Assembly: GCA_017521465.1 (NCBI GenBank) | Contig: JAFXCN010000025.1 | Location: 62,587 to 126,586, forward strand | Direction: 5' to 3' | DNA length: 64,000 nucleotides | DNA from: Clostridia bacterium | Lineage (GTDB): Bacteria; Bacillota; Clostridia; TANB77; UBA1234 | Shown: positions 18,270-27,245 of the stretch, one piece after another | Numbering within the stretch: the first letter of the stretch is position 1 | Layout of the letters: the number at the start of each line of letters is the position of its first letter | The notes under the pieces: generated by a model | The model's input: the letters and a program-made list of their open reading frames with translations, nothing else | What the model was told of the DNA's origin: nothing | Databases searched by the model: none | Translations under genes and position numbers: made by a program

Positions 18270-18295
18270 AAAAAAGAGGCTTACGCCTCTTTTTT
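18270..18295 (-). terminator. Terminator of the alpha operon
   Basis: AAAGAGGC-GTAA-GCCTCTTTTTTT hairpin immediately after the rplQ stop; the stem overlaps the last base pairs of the stop region. Confidence 0.88.
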
Positions 18296-18815
18296 ATATT
18301 AATTGAAGTACAACTTCTTCAGCTGCGTCTCCTCTTCTTTTTCCTATTTTGATTATTCTTGTATATCCACCTTTTCTGTCAGCATATTTTTCTGCTATTT
18401 CACCTAACATTTTTCCAGGTAAATCTACATTGTTTCCGTTAGAATCTTTAACTTTGTTTAAGTTTTTGATTAAAGTTCTTCTAACTGCTAATCTAGATGG
18501 TTTGTCTTTTTTTACAGTTTCCATTTTTTCTTCTTTTACTACTTTATCAAATGTTTTACCATTTTTGCTTGTAGCTTTTTCTGTAACTTTATTTCCATTT
18601 TCATCTAATTTAGCTTTTATAACTTTTTGTTCAACTTCTTCATAGTTGTCTTTTTCTTTAATTGCAAGTGCTATTAAGCTATCTACTAAGCTTTTTACTT
18701 CTTTAGCTTTTTGCTCCGTAGTAACTATTTGTCCGTGCCAAATAACTTCTGTTACTTGGTTTTTAAGCATTGCCATTCTATGATCAGCTGTTCTTCCCAA
18801 CTTTCTAATTGCCAC
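18294..18815 (-). CDS. rplQ: 50S ribosomal protein L17 with internal insertion
   Basis: The L17 core is clear: RKLGRTADHRMAMLKNQVTEVI at the N-terminus and GGYTRIIKIGKRRGDAAEEVVLQL at the end. At 173 residues it is about 50 longer than typical L17. The extra Lys/Glu-rich stretch at about 58-105 (KVIKAKLDENGNKV through KEEKMETVKKDK) sits after the second helix, before SRLAVRRTLIKNL. It is in frame and in keeping with local codon use, so it is an insertion rather than an error. L17 lines the polypeptide exit tunnel. It is the last gene of the alpha operon. Confidence 0.93.
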   Translation of the reverse strand: MAIRKLGRTADHRMAMLKNQVTEVIWHGQIVTTEQKAKEVKSLVDSLIALAIKEKDNYEEVEQKVIKAKLDENGNKVTEKATSKNGKTFDKVVKEEKMETVKKDKPSRLAVRRTLIKNLNKVKDSNGNNVDLPGKMLGEIAEKYADRKGGYTRIIKIGKRRGDAAEEVVLQLI

Positions 18816-18844
18816 TTTGTTTCACCTTCCTTAAATTCTGTTTT

Positions 18845-19792
18845 CTACTCTTCACTAGGTGTAAAGTCTAATCCTAATGAGTGTAATTTATTTGTTACTT
18901 CTTCAAGAGATTTTCTTCCCAAATTTCTAACTTTCATCATCTCATCTTCTGTTTTATTTGTTAAGTCTTCTACGTTAACAATTCCAGCTCTCTTTAAACA
19001 GTTGTATGATCTTACTGATAAGTCTAATTCTTCTATTGCCATTTCAAGCACTTTTTCTTTCTTCGATTCTTCTTTTTCTACCATTATTTCTGTATTTCTT
19101 GTTGCTTCAGATAAATCTATGAATAAGTCTAAATGCTCTGTCATAACTTTAGCAGCTAAACTTAAAGCTTCATGTGGTAATAAACTTCCATCTGTCCACA
19201 ATTCTATTGTTAATTTATCGTAGTCTGTTATTTGACCTACTCTAGTATTTTCAACATAGAAATTAACCTTTTTAACTGGTGTATAGATAGAATCTATAGC
19301 AATAACGCCTAAAGGTTGATCATCTTTTTTGTTTTTTGTAGATGGATTATATCCTCTACCACGATTTGCAGTAAGTTCCATATGTAGGCTTCCACCTTCA
19401 GCTATTGTAGCAATATGTAAATCTGGATTTAACACTTCAACATTGCTATCTCCAACAATGTCTCCAGCTTTTACTTCGCCAGCACCATCGACGTCAATTC
19501 TTAGATTTTTTTCTTCATTATCGTGAATTTTTAATCTAACTGCTTTTAAGTTTAATATGATTTCTACAACATCCTCAATTATATTTGGTATTGTTGTAAA
19601 TTCATGTTGAACTCCGTCAACTTTAATGCTAGTGATTGCTGCACCTGGCAAAGAAGATAACAAAATTCTGCGTAGTGAATTACCTAAAGTAATTCCATAT
19701 CCTCTTTCTAATGGTTCGCATACGAATTTTGCATACATATTATCATTGTCAACTTTCAAACATTCGATCTTTGGCTTTTCGAATTCAATCAT
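18845..19792 (-). CDS. rpoA: RNA polymerase alpha subunit
   Basis: Scaffold of RNA polymerase. The N-terminal assembly domain ([19 protein letters not shown] near 29-47) and the C-terminal DNA- and activator-binding helix-hairpin-helix domain (about 245-310, [22 protein letters not shown]) are both complete in 315 residues. It lies 46 bases downstream of rpsD and 29 upstream of rplQ, the standard order. Confidence 0.98.
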   Translation of the reverse strand: MIEFEKPKIECLKVDNDNMYAKFVCEPLERGYGITLGNSLRRILLSSLPGAAITSIKVDGVQHEFTTIPNIIEDVVEIILNLKAVRLKIHDNEEKNLRIDVDGAGEVKAGDIVGDSNVEVLNPDLHIATIAEGGSLHMELTANRGRGYNPSTKNKKDDQPLGVIAIDSIYTPVKKVNFYVENTRVGQITDYDKLTIELWTDGSLLPHEALSLAAKVMTEHLDLFIDLSEATRNTEIMVEKEESKKEKVLEMAIEELDLSVRSYNCLKRAGIVNVEDLTNKTEDEMMKVRNLGRKSLEEVTNKLHSLGLDFTPSEE

Positions 19793-19838
19793 TCTTTAAC
19801 CTCCTAAATATTTTAAATTTTATTACAATTAATTATTT

Positions 19839-20468
19839 CTATTTAGAATATAACTCAACTATCAAATGCTCTTGTACTGGTAAATCAATTTCTTCTCTTG
19901 CAGGTACTGCAACTATTTTACCAGTTCTTCCTGCTAAGTTTGATTCTAACCATGCTGGAACAGGTCTTCCTTTTTCGTTTTCTTCAACGATTTGTTTGAA
20001 GATTTCATTATTTGCACTTGCTTCTTTTACTTTTATTTCATCGCCAACTTTTGTTAAGTATGATGGAATATTAACTTTTACTCCATTTACTGTAAAGTGA
20101 CCATGTCTAACTAATTGTCTAGCTTGTGCTCTTGATGTAGCAAATCCTAATCTATATACTACATTGTCTAATCTGCTCTCTAATATTTGAAGTAAGTTTG
20201 TACCAGTTACACCCTTTCTTCTAGAAGCTTCCTCAAAGTATTTTCTGAATTGTGATTCTAAAACACCATAAAATGATTTAGCTTTTTGTTTTTCTCTTAA
20301 TTGCATACCATATTCTGATTGTTTCTTTCTTTTTTGTCCATGTTGTCCTGGTGCATATGCTCTTCTTGTAATTGCGCATTTGTCAGTATAACATCTAGAA
20401 CCTTTTAGAAACAATTTTTCGCCTTCTCTACGGCAAACACGGCATGACTCTCCTGTATATCTTGCCAT
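19839..20468 (-). CDS. rpsD: 30S ribosomal protein S4 (zinc-binding form)
   Basis: 209 residues; primary 16S rRNA binder. The N-terminus holds four cysteines (C9, C12, C26, C31), i.e. the C+ zinc-knuckle paralog. The S4 RNA-binding domain is at about 98-160 ([28 protein letters not shown]). In many Firmicutes S4 represses its own operon; here its gene lies within the alpha operon between rpsK and rpoA. Confidence 0.97.
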   Translation of the reverse strand: MARYTGESCRVCRREGEKLFLKGSRCYTDKCAITRRAYAPGQHGQKRKKQSEYGMQLREKQKAKSFYGVLESQFRKYFEEASRRKGVTGTNLLQILESRLDNVVYRLGFATSRAQARQLVRHGHFTVNGVKVNIPSYLTKVGDEIKVKEASANNEIFKQIVEENEKGRPVPAWLESNLAGRTGKIVAVPAREEIDLPVQEHLIVELYSK

Positions 20469-20507
20469 TTATTTATTCATTCCTTTCTATTTTGAACTAA
20501 TATTATC

Positions 20508-20909
20508 CTATACTCTTCTTCTCTTTGGAGGTCTACATCCATTGTGAGGAATTGGAGTAACATCTTTAATCATACTGATTTCTAATCCTGCTGTTTGAAG
20601 AGCTCTAATAGCTGCTTCTCTACCAGAACCAGGTCCTTTAACGAATACTTCAACTGATTTTAAACCATGTTCCATTGCTGCTTTAGCTGCTGTTTCAGCT
20701 GCCATTTGAGAAGCGAATGGAGTACTCTTTTTAGAACCTTTGAATCCTAATTCTCCAGAACTTGCCCAAGAAATAGCATTTCCTTGAGTATCTGTGATTG
20801 TAACGATTGTATTATTAAAACTAGAGTGAATATGAGCTTGACCTTTTTCTATATTTTTACGCTCTTTTCTTCTTCTAGTTGTTGTTTTTTTAGCTTGTAC
20901 TTTAGCCAC
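20508..20909 (-). CDS. rpsK: 30S ribosomal protein S11
   Basis: 133 residues with a basic N-terminus, the [16 protein letters not shown] segment, [18 protein letters not shown] and the C-terminal [11 protein letters not shown] tail that contacts 16S rRNA at the platform. It follows rpsM by 16 bases and precedes rpsD by 39 bases. Confidence 0.97.
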   Translation of the reverse strand: MAKVQAKKTTTRRRKERKNIEKGQAHIHSSFNNTIVTITDTQGNAISWASSGELGFKGSKKSTPFASQMAAETAAKAAMEHGLKSVEVFVKGPGSGREAAIRALQTAGLEISMIKDVTPIPHNGCRPPKRRRV

Positions 20910-20925
20910 TATATTTCACCCTCCT

Positions 20926-21294
20926 TTATTTTTTCTTACCTGCTACTAGTTTTCTTGGACCTTTTCTTGTTCTAGCATTTGTTTTTGTTCTTTGTCCTCT
21001 TACTGGTAGATTTTTTCTGTGTCTTAATCCTCTGTAACAACCAATTTCCATTAATCTTTTAATGTTTAATGCTTGTTCTCTTCTTAAGTCACCTTCTACT
21101 TTATATTCTTTATCGATAACTTCTCTTATTTTTATAACTTCTTCTTCTGTTAAATCTTTAACTCTAGTATCTGGATTTACTCCAGTTTTAGCTAAGATTT
21201 CATTTGATTTTGTTCTTCCTATACCAAAAATATAAGTTAATCCAATTTCAACTCTTTTTTCTCTTGGTAAGTCAACTCCTGCTATACGAGCCAT
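20926..21294 (-). CDS. rpsM: 30S ribosomal protein S13
   Basis: 122 residues: [21 protein letters not shown] at the start, a helix-two-turn-helix core, and the basic C-terminal tail ([14 protein letters not shown]) that reaches the P-site tRNA. It begins a run of closely spaced genes. The 169-bp gap to rpmJ upstream contains short inverted repeats (for example around TCTAGA) of unknown role. Confidence 0.97.
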   Translation of the reverse strand: MARIAGVDLPREKRVEIGLTYIFGIGRTKSNEILAKTGVNPDTRVKDLTEEEVIKIREVIDKEYKVEGDLRREQALNIKRLMEIGCYRGLRHRKNLPVRGQRTKTNARTRKGPRKLVAGKKK

Positions 21295-21463
21295 CTAAAA
21301 AATACACCTCCATAAAATTTCATTAATTTTTAGTATGTTTGTAATTACCTAGTGACGTAAGTAATTACTATATGTAAATATCACTTGGATCTAGATTAAT
21401 CTAGACAGCCGCCCATAATGACATTTATAACAATTTTTTGTTAGCTTTGAACTAACTTTCAGA

Positions 21464-21577
21464 CTAACCTTGACGTTGTTTGTGTTTTGGATTTTCGCAT
21501 ATAACTCTAACTACGCCTTTTCTTTTGATTACTTTGCATTTGTCGCAAATTTTCTTTGCTGATGGTCTTACTTTCAT
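21464..21577 (-). CDS. rpmJ: 50S ribosomal protein L36 (zinc-binding form)
   Basis: A 37-codon gene read directly from the sequence: [20 protein letters not shown], then a second half with C27 and H32. The C11-C14-C27-H32 ligand set marks the C+ zinc form. The ATG at 21577 has GGAGG nine bases upstream, and the TAG is at 21466-21464. Position between infA and rpsM is canonical. Confidence 0.96.
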   Translation of the reverse strand: MKVRPSAKKICDKCKVIKRKGVVRVICENPKHKQRQG

Positions 21578-21653
21578 TTCTTTCCCTCCTTAGGTTTAAT
21601 ACCAGTTTATATATATAATATATACGTCTTATTCAGACGTTGCCGCGCTTTGT

Positions 21654-21872
21654 TTATTTACCACGCCATGTGATACGCCCTCTATTTAAGTCATATGGTG
21701 AAAGTTCTATTTTCACTTTATCTCCAGGTAATATTCTTATAAAGTTCATTCTTAATTTTCCAGAAATATGTGCGTGTAATTTATGTCCATTTTCTAGTTC
21801 AACAATAAACTCCGCATTTGGTAATGCCTCTACAACAGTACCGTCAACTTCAATTATATCTTCTTTAGACAT
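21654..21872 (-). CDS. infA: Translation initiation factor IF-1
   Basis: 72 residues, a single OB-fold that occupies the 30S A site during initiation: [20 protein letters not shown], the [14 protein letters not shown] loop and RITWRGK end. It follows the KOW-domain gene by 22 bases with an AGGAGG-type site before the ATG. Confidence 0.98.
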   Translation of the reverse strand: MSKEDIIEVDGTVVEALPNAEFIVELENGHKLHAHISGKLRMNFIRILPGDKVKIELSPYDLNRGRITWRGK

Positions 21873-21894
21873 ATTATAACTTCCTCCATCTCAC

Positions 21895-22167
21895 TTAAAT
21901 TTCCCTTAAAAATCTTTTTACTTCTTGATTTGTTATTTTTCTTTTCTTGCCAATTCTATCTGCTAGATTTTGATCATAGTAGTTTGTTAACTCTATATGC
22001 TTGATTTTCTTTCTTTTTGGATTTTCAACTTTTCTTACGTCTCCATCCACTAAATAAATGTAATTTTCATCATCATCAATACCTACAACCACAAACAAAT
22101 TTCCTTTATCTCGTCCAGCTATTGATTTTACTACATTTCCCAGTTCTATACCGCACTTATTTATCAA
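21895..22167 (-). CDS. KOW-domain RNA-binding protein (L14e-like)
   Basis: A small basic protein with a KOW motif (IELGNVVKSIAGRDKGNLFVVV) and a Lys/Arg-rich C-terminus. Genes of this type commonly sit between map and infA in Clostridia; they are likely ribosome-associated, but the role is not established. The frame is open from a TTG at 22218, yet the promoter -10 at 22210-22215 places transcription start near 22203. Translation therefore cannot start there; the TTG at 22167 behind AAAGGTAGG is the best remaining candidate, giving about 90 residues. The exact start is uncertain. Confidence 0.7.
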   Translation of the reverse strand: MINKCGIELGNVVKSIAGRDKGNLFVVVGIDDDENYIYLVDGDVRKVENPKRKKIKHIELTNYYDQNLADRIGKKRKITNQEVKRFLREI

Positions 22168-22209
22168 CCTACCTTTTAAACTTATTTTTTGCCTTAATCT
22201 AACCAGTAA

Positions 22210-22238
22210 ATTATACAATAAAGTGCTTAAAATGTCAA
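22210..22238 (-). promoter_or_regulatory. Consensus sigma-A promoter of the KOW-infA-rpmJ-rpsM segment
   Basis: TTGACA (22238-22233), exactly 17 bp, TATAAT (22215-22210). The -35 hexamer lies in the loop of the hairpin that follows map, so termination of the upstream genes and re-initiation share the same bases. Confidence 0.9.
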
Positions 22239-22255
22239 CATTTTAAGCACTTTTT
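22221..22255. terminator. Hairpin downstream of map overlapping the next promoter
   Basis: AAAGTGCTTAAAATG / CATTTTAAGCACTTT stem around a short loop. On the minus strand the T-tract is interrupted (TTTATTG), so termination of map transcripts may be only partial. Confidence 0.7.
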
Positions 22256-22265
22256 ATGTTTTTAT

Positions 22266-23024
22266 TTAATTTAAAGTTAATATTATTGGTCCACTCTTTG
22301 TTATTACTATTGTGTTTTCATAATGAGCTGATAACTTTCCGTCTTCTGTAACTATCGTCCATCCGTCGTCAAGTTCTTCTATTTCAGGGCTTCCCTCGTT
22401 TATCATAGGTTCAATAGCAAGCACCATTCCTTGTTCTAATCTTGGTCCTCTACCTGGTTTACCAAAGTTAGGAACTCCTGGATCCTCATGCATAGCAAAA
22501 CCTACTCCATGCCCTTGAAATTCTTTTACAACCCCATATCCATTTTTTTCTGCATACTCTTGTATGGCATGCGACATGTCTGAAATACGCTTACCTACTT
22601 TAGCTAATTTTAACGCTTCCCAAAAACATCCTTCTGTTATTTGAATAAGTTTTTTAGCTTTTTCATTTTTGCCAACTATATAGCTTCTGGCTGCATCTGC
22701 AAAATATCCATCTTTATCAGCAACAATGTCAACACTAACTAAATCACCATCTTTTAGTATTCTATCACTTGGAATTCCATGTATAATTTCATCGTTTACA
22801 GAAATACAGCAAGTTGCTGGAAAAGGATTGCTAGATCCTTCTGGATATCCTTTGCATGATGGAACAGCACCATGTGATATTATTAAATTTTCTGCAATTT
22901 CATCTAGTTCTTTTGTTGTAATTCCTGGTTTTATCGCCTCTTTTACAGCTTCATGCGCTAAAAAAACTATATGACCAGCTTCTCTGATTTTTTGTATTTC
23001 CTTGTCATTTTTTAATGAAATCAT
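22266..23024 (-). CDS. map: Methionine aminopeptidase type I
   Basis: Removes N-terminal methionine. The metal ligands are in place: the D pair in VSVDIVADKDGYFADAA, His in GHGVGFAMHEDP, and glutamates in IEPMI and the final YENTIVI segment. The frame stays open upstream to 23159, but that extension is encoded by an inserted repeat. The ATG at 23024 with AGAAAGGA upstream gives a normal 252-residue enzyme. Two palindromic repeats separate it from adk, and a hairpin follows. Confidence 0.95.
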   Translation of the reverse strand: MISLKNDKEIQKIREAGHIVFLAHEAVKEAIKPGITTKELDEIAENLIISHGAVPSCKGYPEGSSNPFPATCCISVNDEIIHGIPSDRILKDGDLVSVDIVADKDGYFADAARSYIVGKNEKAKKLIQITEGCFWEALKLAKVGKRISDMSHAIQEYAEKNGYGVVKEFQGHGVGFAMHEDPGVPNFGKPGRGPRLEQGMVLAIEPMINEGSPEIEELDDGWTIVTEDGKLSAHYENTIVITKSGPIILTLN

Positions 23025-23046
23025 ACTTTTTTCCTTTCTATTATAA

Positions 23047-23140
23047 TGTAATGCAATTCGTTTTTCCAGACCGCCGCTGCGCGGGCGAAACCATTTTTTC
23101 GGTCTGAAAAAATGCTTCCTTCGGAAGCTTCGATGCGCAC
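23047..23140 (+). repeat. Palindromic repeat family PR1, copy A
   Basis: Begins TGTAATGCAATTCG, has outer arms TTTTTCCAGACCG / CGGTCTGAAAAA around the invariant core CCGCTGCGCGGGCG, then a second hairpin GCTTCCTTCGGAAGC with a TTCG loop. It lies in the map-adk gap of the minus-strand operon. The arms differ from other copies but stay complementary. Confidence 0.85.
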
Positions 23141-23199
23141 AGAAATGCCATAAAGACATTCACTCGTACACCGATAATTTGAGCATCATTCCAATTAAC

Positions 23200-23297
23200 T
23201 GTAACGCAGTTCGTTTCCGCAGACGGCCGCTGCGCGGGCGGCGATTCGCCCTTTTCCGTCAGCGGAAATGTTTCCTTCGGAAACTTCGATACACACA
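23200..23297 (+). repeat. Palindromic repeat family PR1, copy B
   Basis: Starts TGTAACGCAGTTCG; arms TTTCCGCAGACGG / CCGTCAGCGGAAA; second hairpin GTTTCCTTCGGAAAC. It lies 59 bp from copy A in the same orientation, just after the adk stop codon. Confidence 0.88.
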
Positions 23298-23317
23298 TAA
23301 CTAAGAAAAAGACAGTT

Positions 23318-23974
23318 TTATTTCTCTAGTTCTGCTTTTACTAACTTAATTGTATCTTCTAATAGCACTTGTCCTACTACTGTTGATAATTTTCCTTGTT
23401 CAGAATAGTATTTGATAAGTGGTTCTGTTTGTGTATGGTATACTTCTAATCTTTTTGATACTGTTGCTTCATTATCATCATCTCTTACAAACAAAGCGCT
23501 TCCACATTTGTCACAAACATTTTCTACTTGCGGAGCATTGTCTCTTAAATTGTATATTTCTTTACAAGCAGGGTTGCTACATGTTCTTCTGTTTAATGCT
23601 CTTGCCATTATTTCTTCATCTGGTACTTCTATATTTACTACTCTATCTAATGATATTCCATTTTCTTTTAAATATTCATCTAAAGATTCAGCTTGTTCTA
23701 CTGTTCTTGGGAATCCATCTAGTAAAAAACCTTTCGCTTTGCAATCTTCTTCGTCTAATCTTGCTTTTAATAACGCAATTACTAATTCACTAGGAACTAA
23801 TTCTCCTTTATCCATATATGATTTTGCTTCTACGCCTAATGCTGTACCATCTGCAATATTTTTTCTCAAAATATCTCCTGTCGAAATATGTGGCACATCA
23901 TAATCTTTTGTTATCCATTTGCATTGTGAACCTTTTCCACTTCCTGGTGCTCCTAGTATTACTAATCTTTTCAT
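23318..23974 (-). CDS. adk: Adenylate kinase (zinc-type lid)
   Basis: Interconverts AMP + ATP and 2 ADP. The P-loop GAPGSGKGS (8-16), the AMP-site segment GFPRTVEQ and a LID with four cysteines (CSNPAC ... CDKCGS) typical of Gram-positive Adk are seen in 218 residues. It usually follows secY directly; here a 205-residue membrane-anchored protein gene is inserted between them, 11 bases upstream. Two palindromic repeats lie between adk and map. Confidence 0.97.
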   Translation of the reverse strand: MKRLVILGAPGSGKGSQCKWITKDYDVPHISTGDILRKNIADGTALGVEAKSYMDKGELVPSELVIALLKARLDEEDCKAKGFLLDGFPRTVEQAESLDEYLKENGISLDRVVNIEVPDEEIMARALNRRTCSNPACKEIYNLRDNAPQVENVCDKCGSALFVRDDDNEATVSKRLEVYHTQTEPLIKYYSEQGKLSTVVGQVLLEDTIKLVKAELEK

Positions 23975-23985
23975 TTTTTTCCTCC

Positions 23986-24600
23986 TTAAATTTTATTGTA
24001 TAAATTGTATAATTTATTAGCTCGTCTTAATATATTATTAGATTTTTCAAATTCTGGCATAACATACGAATCCATATTATTTATTGTATGTATCAATTTG
24101 CCATTTGAAAAATAATACTCTATATTTCCTCCAACGGTATTAGATATAGATACATATAATTTCAAATCCCCATTGGAATCAAAGAAAAACATTTGGTTAT
24201 CTAGAAAGTCTAACATTGGTATGATTGTTATATATAGAGCACCTTTATTCTCCATTTTTTGTATGTTAACAAACATTTCGTCTACTAAAATAAATTTCGA
24301 AAACTCCTCTGCTCTTTCTCCTAAAATTACACTATCAATATACGTATCATACATTTCAATTTTTTCTAGTTCTTTAAATGTATCAACAAATTCATTAATT
24401 CTTATAACTTCGTCTTTATATTCATCTATTGGTTCTTTAGATTCTGTATATGAATCGTTAATTTTACTTTCTTCTATATTTTCTAACGGACTTAAAGGAA
24501 TCACTTTTCTTTGGCCGTCTGTTGTCACTACATAATATATTGTTACCACAATAATTACAAGTACAAAAATTACAACAAAAAACCTTGTTAATGCTTTCAT
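23986..24600 (-). CDS. Membrane-anchored protein of unknown function between secY and adk
   Basis: With the ATG at 24600 (preceded by GTAGGAGGTCACC) the product has 204 residues: one N-terminal transmembrane helix (about 5-27), an acidic Ser/Glu-rich linker (40-65) and an extracytoplasmic alpha/beta domain ending with a basic helix. I do not recognise the family. It has its own good promoter and runs straight into adk (11-bp gap), so it probably drives adk-map expression. It interrupts the normally conserved secY-adk order. Confidence 0.75.
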   Translation of the reverse strand: MKALTRFFVVIFVLVIIVVTIYYVVTTDGQRKVIPLSPLENIEESKINDSYTESKEPIDEYKDEVIRINEFVDTFKELEKIEMYDTYIDSVILGERAEEFSKFILVDEMFVNIQKMENKGALYITIIPMLDFLDNQMFFFDSNGDLKLYVSISNTVGGNIEYYFSNGKLIHTINNMDSYVMPEFEKSNNILRRANKLYNLYNKI

Positions 24601-24633
24601 ATGGTGACCTCCTACGCACATTTTTCTAGTTAG

Positions 24634-24662
24634 ATTATAATATAAAATACGTATATTAGCAA
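24634..24662 (-). promoter_or_regulatory. Promoter upstream of the 204-residue gene and adk
   Basis: TTGCTA (24662-24657), 17 bp, TATAAT (24639-24634) on the minus strand; replaces read-through from secY, which ends in a terminator. Confidence 0.75.
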
Positions 24663-24725
24663 TAGAAAAACCACTAGTTTGACATATAAAAAGTCATTTT
24701 GTAACAGACTGAAGTCGCCAATAAG

Positions 24726-24745
24726 TGTAACGCAGTTTCTTTTCG
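24726..24745 (+). repeat. PR1 repeat fragment (copy C, 5' end only)
   Basis: TGTAACGCAGTTTCTTTTCG matches the first 20 bases of the family, then similarity stops. A separate hairpin follows at about 24778-24813 (AGGAAGTG...ACAAAATCGATTTTGT...CACCTCCT). Confidence 0.6.
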
Positions 24746-24863
24746 TATTAATCTCTCATAACCATTCGGCATGCAAAAAGGAAGTGCGACAAAATCGATT
24801 TTGTTTCACCTCCTGTTTTGCTGCCTCTTACTCTTCATTTTTCACTATTCGTTCTTCACTAGA

Positions 24864-24896
24864 TTAAAAAAACTGCCCATATGGGCAGTTTTTTTA
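24864..24896 (-). terminator. Terminator of the S10-spc operon after secY
   Basis: AACTGCCCAT/ATGGGCAGTT perfect palindrome flanked by A7 and T7, touching the secY stop. It ends the long transcript that starts before rpsJ. Confidence 0.9.
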
Positions 24897-26249
24897 ATCT
24901 AAGAATCCTTTGTAATGTCTTACTAACATTTGAGATTCTAATTGTTTTATTGATTCTAGTGCAACACCTACTACGATTAATATTGCTGTTCCTCCAAATG
25001 ATATTTGAAGACCTGCAAATTGTGCTAGTATAGGTAATATTGCTATTATTCCTAAGAAGATCGCACCGAATATTGTTATGCTATTTAATACATTTTTCAA
25101 ATATTCTTCTGTTTTCTTACCAGCTCTTATTCCTGGTATAAATCCAGCATTTTTCTTCAAATTATTCGCTACTTCTATTGGATTAAATATCATCATTGTA
25201 TAGAAGAATGTAAATCCTACTATCAATAATAAATATATTAAACTATGAATTAATCCATAAATTAGCATTCCATCTGCTGTTCCTAAGCTTGAGAATGCAC
25301 ATACTTTATACACTCCAGCCCAGAATCCTGTTGATGTTGCTACATTTGGATTTATTAGTTGGATAATCATTGCTGGGAACTGCATTGCAGACATAGCAAA
25401 GATTACTGGTAAAACTCCCGCCATACTCAACTTAAGTGGAATATGTGTATTTTGTCCACCATACATTTTTCTTCCAACTACTCTTTTTGCATATTGTACT
25501 GGTATTCTTCTTTCAGCTTCTGTTACCCATACAACTCCGGCAATTAGTATTATTGCACCAGCCAAGACTGCTAATGCAAGTATTAATCCAATAAGACTAA
25601 ATGCGCCTTCTGCTGTATAACACAATGAATATAAATACATAGCTGCTTGTGGTAAACCAGAAATAATACCTGCAAATATTAGTAATGAAATACCATTTCC
25701 GATTCCTCTACTTGTTATTTGATCTCCAATCCACATTAATAAAGTTGAACCTGCTGTTAATGATAAAACAAACATCAATGGTACCATTATACCCTCAGAT
25801 ATAAAACATTGAATTAATGTTCCATCTTCTAGCATATAAAGTTGTCCTCTATAAGCTAAATATATTCCAAATGCTTCTATTGCTGCTAAAAATACAGATA
25901 AATATTTTGTATATCTTGCTAATTTTCTTTTTCCTTGTTCGCCTTCTTTAGACAAGTTTTCTAAATAAGGTATCGCAACAGCCAACAGCTGAATTACAAT
26001 TGATGCTGTAATATATGGGCTAATTGACATTGCAAATATAGAAAGTTGTGAAAAAGCTCCACCTGTTATTACATTAACCGTTTGCAAAAGTGGTGATGCT
26101 GAATTTTGTAACGCTTCTAATGCCACAGCATTTACACCAGGTGCAGTAATGTATGAACCTAGTCTAAATAATACTAATAATAATAATGTATATAAAATCT
26201 TATTTCTTAATTCTGGAACTTTCCAAGCTTTTCCTAGTGTTTTAAACAC
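24894..26249 (-). CDS. secY: Preprotein translocase subunit SecY
   Basis: The channel of the general secretion pathway; 451 residues with ten predicted transmembrane helices and the family segments GLIQVPALGI-like plug region, TAERRIPVQYAKR near 245 and GKKTEEYLKNVLN before the last helices. The start is GTG, directly abutting the rplO stop (TAAGTG) with GAGGTGG upstream. It is followed by a strong terminator instead of adk. Confidence 0.97.
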   Translation of the reverse strand: MFKTLGKAWKVPELRNKILYTLLLLVLFRLGSYITAPGVNAVALEALQNSASPLLQTVNVITGGAFSQLSIFAMSISPYITASIVIQLLAVAIPYLENLSKEGEQGKRKLARYTKYLSVFLAAIEAFGIYLAYRGQLYMLEDGTLIQCFISEGIMVPLMFVLSLTAGSTLLMWIGDQITSRGIGNGISLLIFAGIISGLPQAAMYLYSLCYTAEGAFSLIGLILALAVLAGAIILIAGVVWVTEAERRIPVQYAKRVVGRKMYGGQNTHIPLKLSMAGVLPVIFAMSAMQFPAMIIQLINPNVATSTGFWAGVYKVCAFSSLGTADGMLIYGLIHSLIYLLLIVGFTFFYTMMIFNPIEVANNLKKNAGFIPGIRAGKKTEEYLKNVLNSITIFGAIFLGIIAILPILAQFAGLQISFGGTAILIVVGVALESIKQLESQMLVRHYKGFLD

Positions 26250-26702
26250 TTACACCACCTCTATCTTTCCGCCAGCAGCAACAATTTTTTCTTCTGCACT
26301 CTTTGTTACTCTGCTTGCTTTTACAGTTAGTTTCTTTGTTAATTCACCATTTCCTAATACTACGATTCCATCATTAACTTTTTTGATTATTCCATTTGCT
26401 TTTAAGCTTTCAGCTGTAACTTCAGTTCCGTTTTCTAATTTTTCTAACATAGCTAATGTTACTTCTGTATATACTTTTGCATTTCTATTTGTAAATCCTC
26501 TTTTTGGAAGTCTTCTAAATAAAGGCATTTGACCACCTTCAAATCCTGGTCTAACTCCACCGCCTGATCTAGCGTTTTGTCCTTTATGACCTTTACCAGA
26601 TGTTTTTCCAAGTCCAGAACCAATACCTCTTCCAACTCTTCTTCTAGTTGTTTTTGATCCTGGTGCAGGTCTTAATTCGTCAAGTTTCATTGTACTTTGC
26701 AC
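26250..26702 (-). CDS. rplO: 50S ribosomal protein L15
   Basis: 150 residues: [21 protein letters not shown] start, the Gly/Arg-rich extension that penetrates 23S rRNA, and a C-terminal [13 protein letters not shown] domain. The gap to rpsE is only 29 bp, which leaves no room for rpmD (L30), the gene normally found here. Confidence 0.97.
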   Translation of the reverse strand: MQSTMKLDELRPAPGSKTTRRRVGRGIGSGLGKTSGKGHKGQNARSGGGVRPGFEGGQMPLFRRLPKRGFTNRNAKVYTEVTLAMLEKLENGTEVTAESLKANGIIKKVNDGIVVLGNGELTKKLTVKASRVTKSAEEKIVAAGGKIEVV

Positions 26703-26731
26703 CTCCCTTAAATTGTTTTCTTTATGTTATC

Positions 26732-27223
26732 TTATATTATTTCACTTACTTTTTTTCCTCTTAATGCAGCTACTTGTTCAACTGTTCTTAAATCACTTAA
26801 TGCTTTAATTGTTGCATATACTGCATTTCTTGGATTGTTTGAACCTAAGTTTTTAGTTCTAATATTTTTATATCCAGCAAGCTCCAATACTGATCTTGTT
26901 GCTCCACCAGATAGAAGTCCAGTACCTTCAGCTGCTGGTTTTAATAATACTTTTCCAGCACCGAAGCTTCCTATAATCTCATGAGGTATTGTTGTATCAA
27001 CAATAGGTACTTCAACAAGATTTTTCTTTGCGTCATCAATAGCTTTTTTAATAGCATCTGGAACTTCAGCTGCTTTACCATTTCCTACGCCTACATGACC
27101 TTCTCCGTCTCCAACAACAACTAATGCGCTAAATCTAAAAGTTCTACCACCTTTAACAACTTTAGCAACTCTGTTAATTGCAACAACTTTTTCTTTAAGG
27201 TCTAATGTACTTGCATCTATCAT
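26732..27223 (-). CDS. rpsE: 30S ribosomal protein S5
   Basis: 163 residues; decoding-fidelity protein with the double-stranded-RNA-binding-like segment [19 protein letters not shown] and the [18 protein letters not shown] motif. It lies 22 bases after rplR and 29 before rplO. Confidence 0.97.
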   Translation of the reverse strand: MIDASTLDLKEKVVAINRVAKVVKGGRTFRFSALVVVGDGEGHVGVGNGKAAEVPDAIKKAIDDAKKNLVEVPIVDTTIPHEIIGSFGAGKVLLKPAAEGTGLLSGGATRSVLELAGYKNIRTKNLGSNNPRNAVYATIKALSDLRTVEQVAALRGKKVSEII

Positions 27224-27245
27224 TTATATTTCCCTCCTTAATCTC

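Noticed and set aside
21295..21463. A regulatory RNA in the rpsM-rpmJ gap.
   Set aside because: Short palindromes (GTAATTAC, TCTAGA) are present, but no consistent fold or known leader motif could be drawn; left as an ordinary spacer.
22168..22218. N-terminal extension of the KOW-domain protein from a TTG at 22218.
   Set aside because: The -10 box of a consensus promoter lies at this codon, so the message begins downstream of it.
23025..23159. 45-residue N-terminal extension of methionine aminopeptidase.
   Set aside because: It is encoded by PR1 copy A and has no RBS; the ATG at 23024 does and gives the family length.
23041..23298. Reading frame of 85 codons on the minus strand across PR1 copies A and B, with similar frames at 42792-42995.
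   Set aside because: The frames are by-products of the repeat, lack ribosome-binding sites at the ATG, and differ between copies in ways that preserve stem pairing rather than protein sequence.
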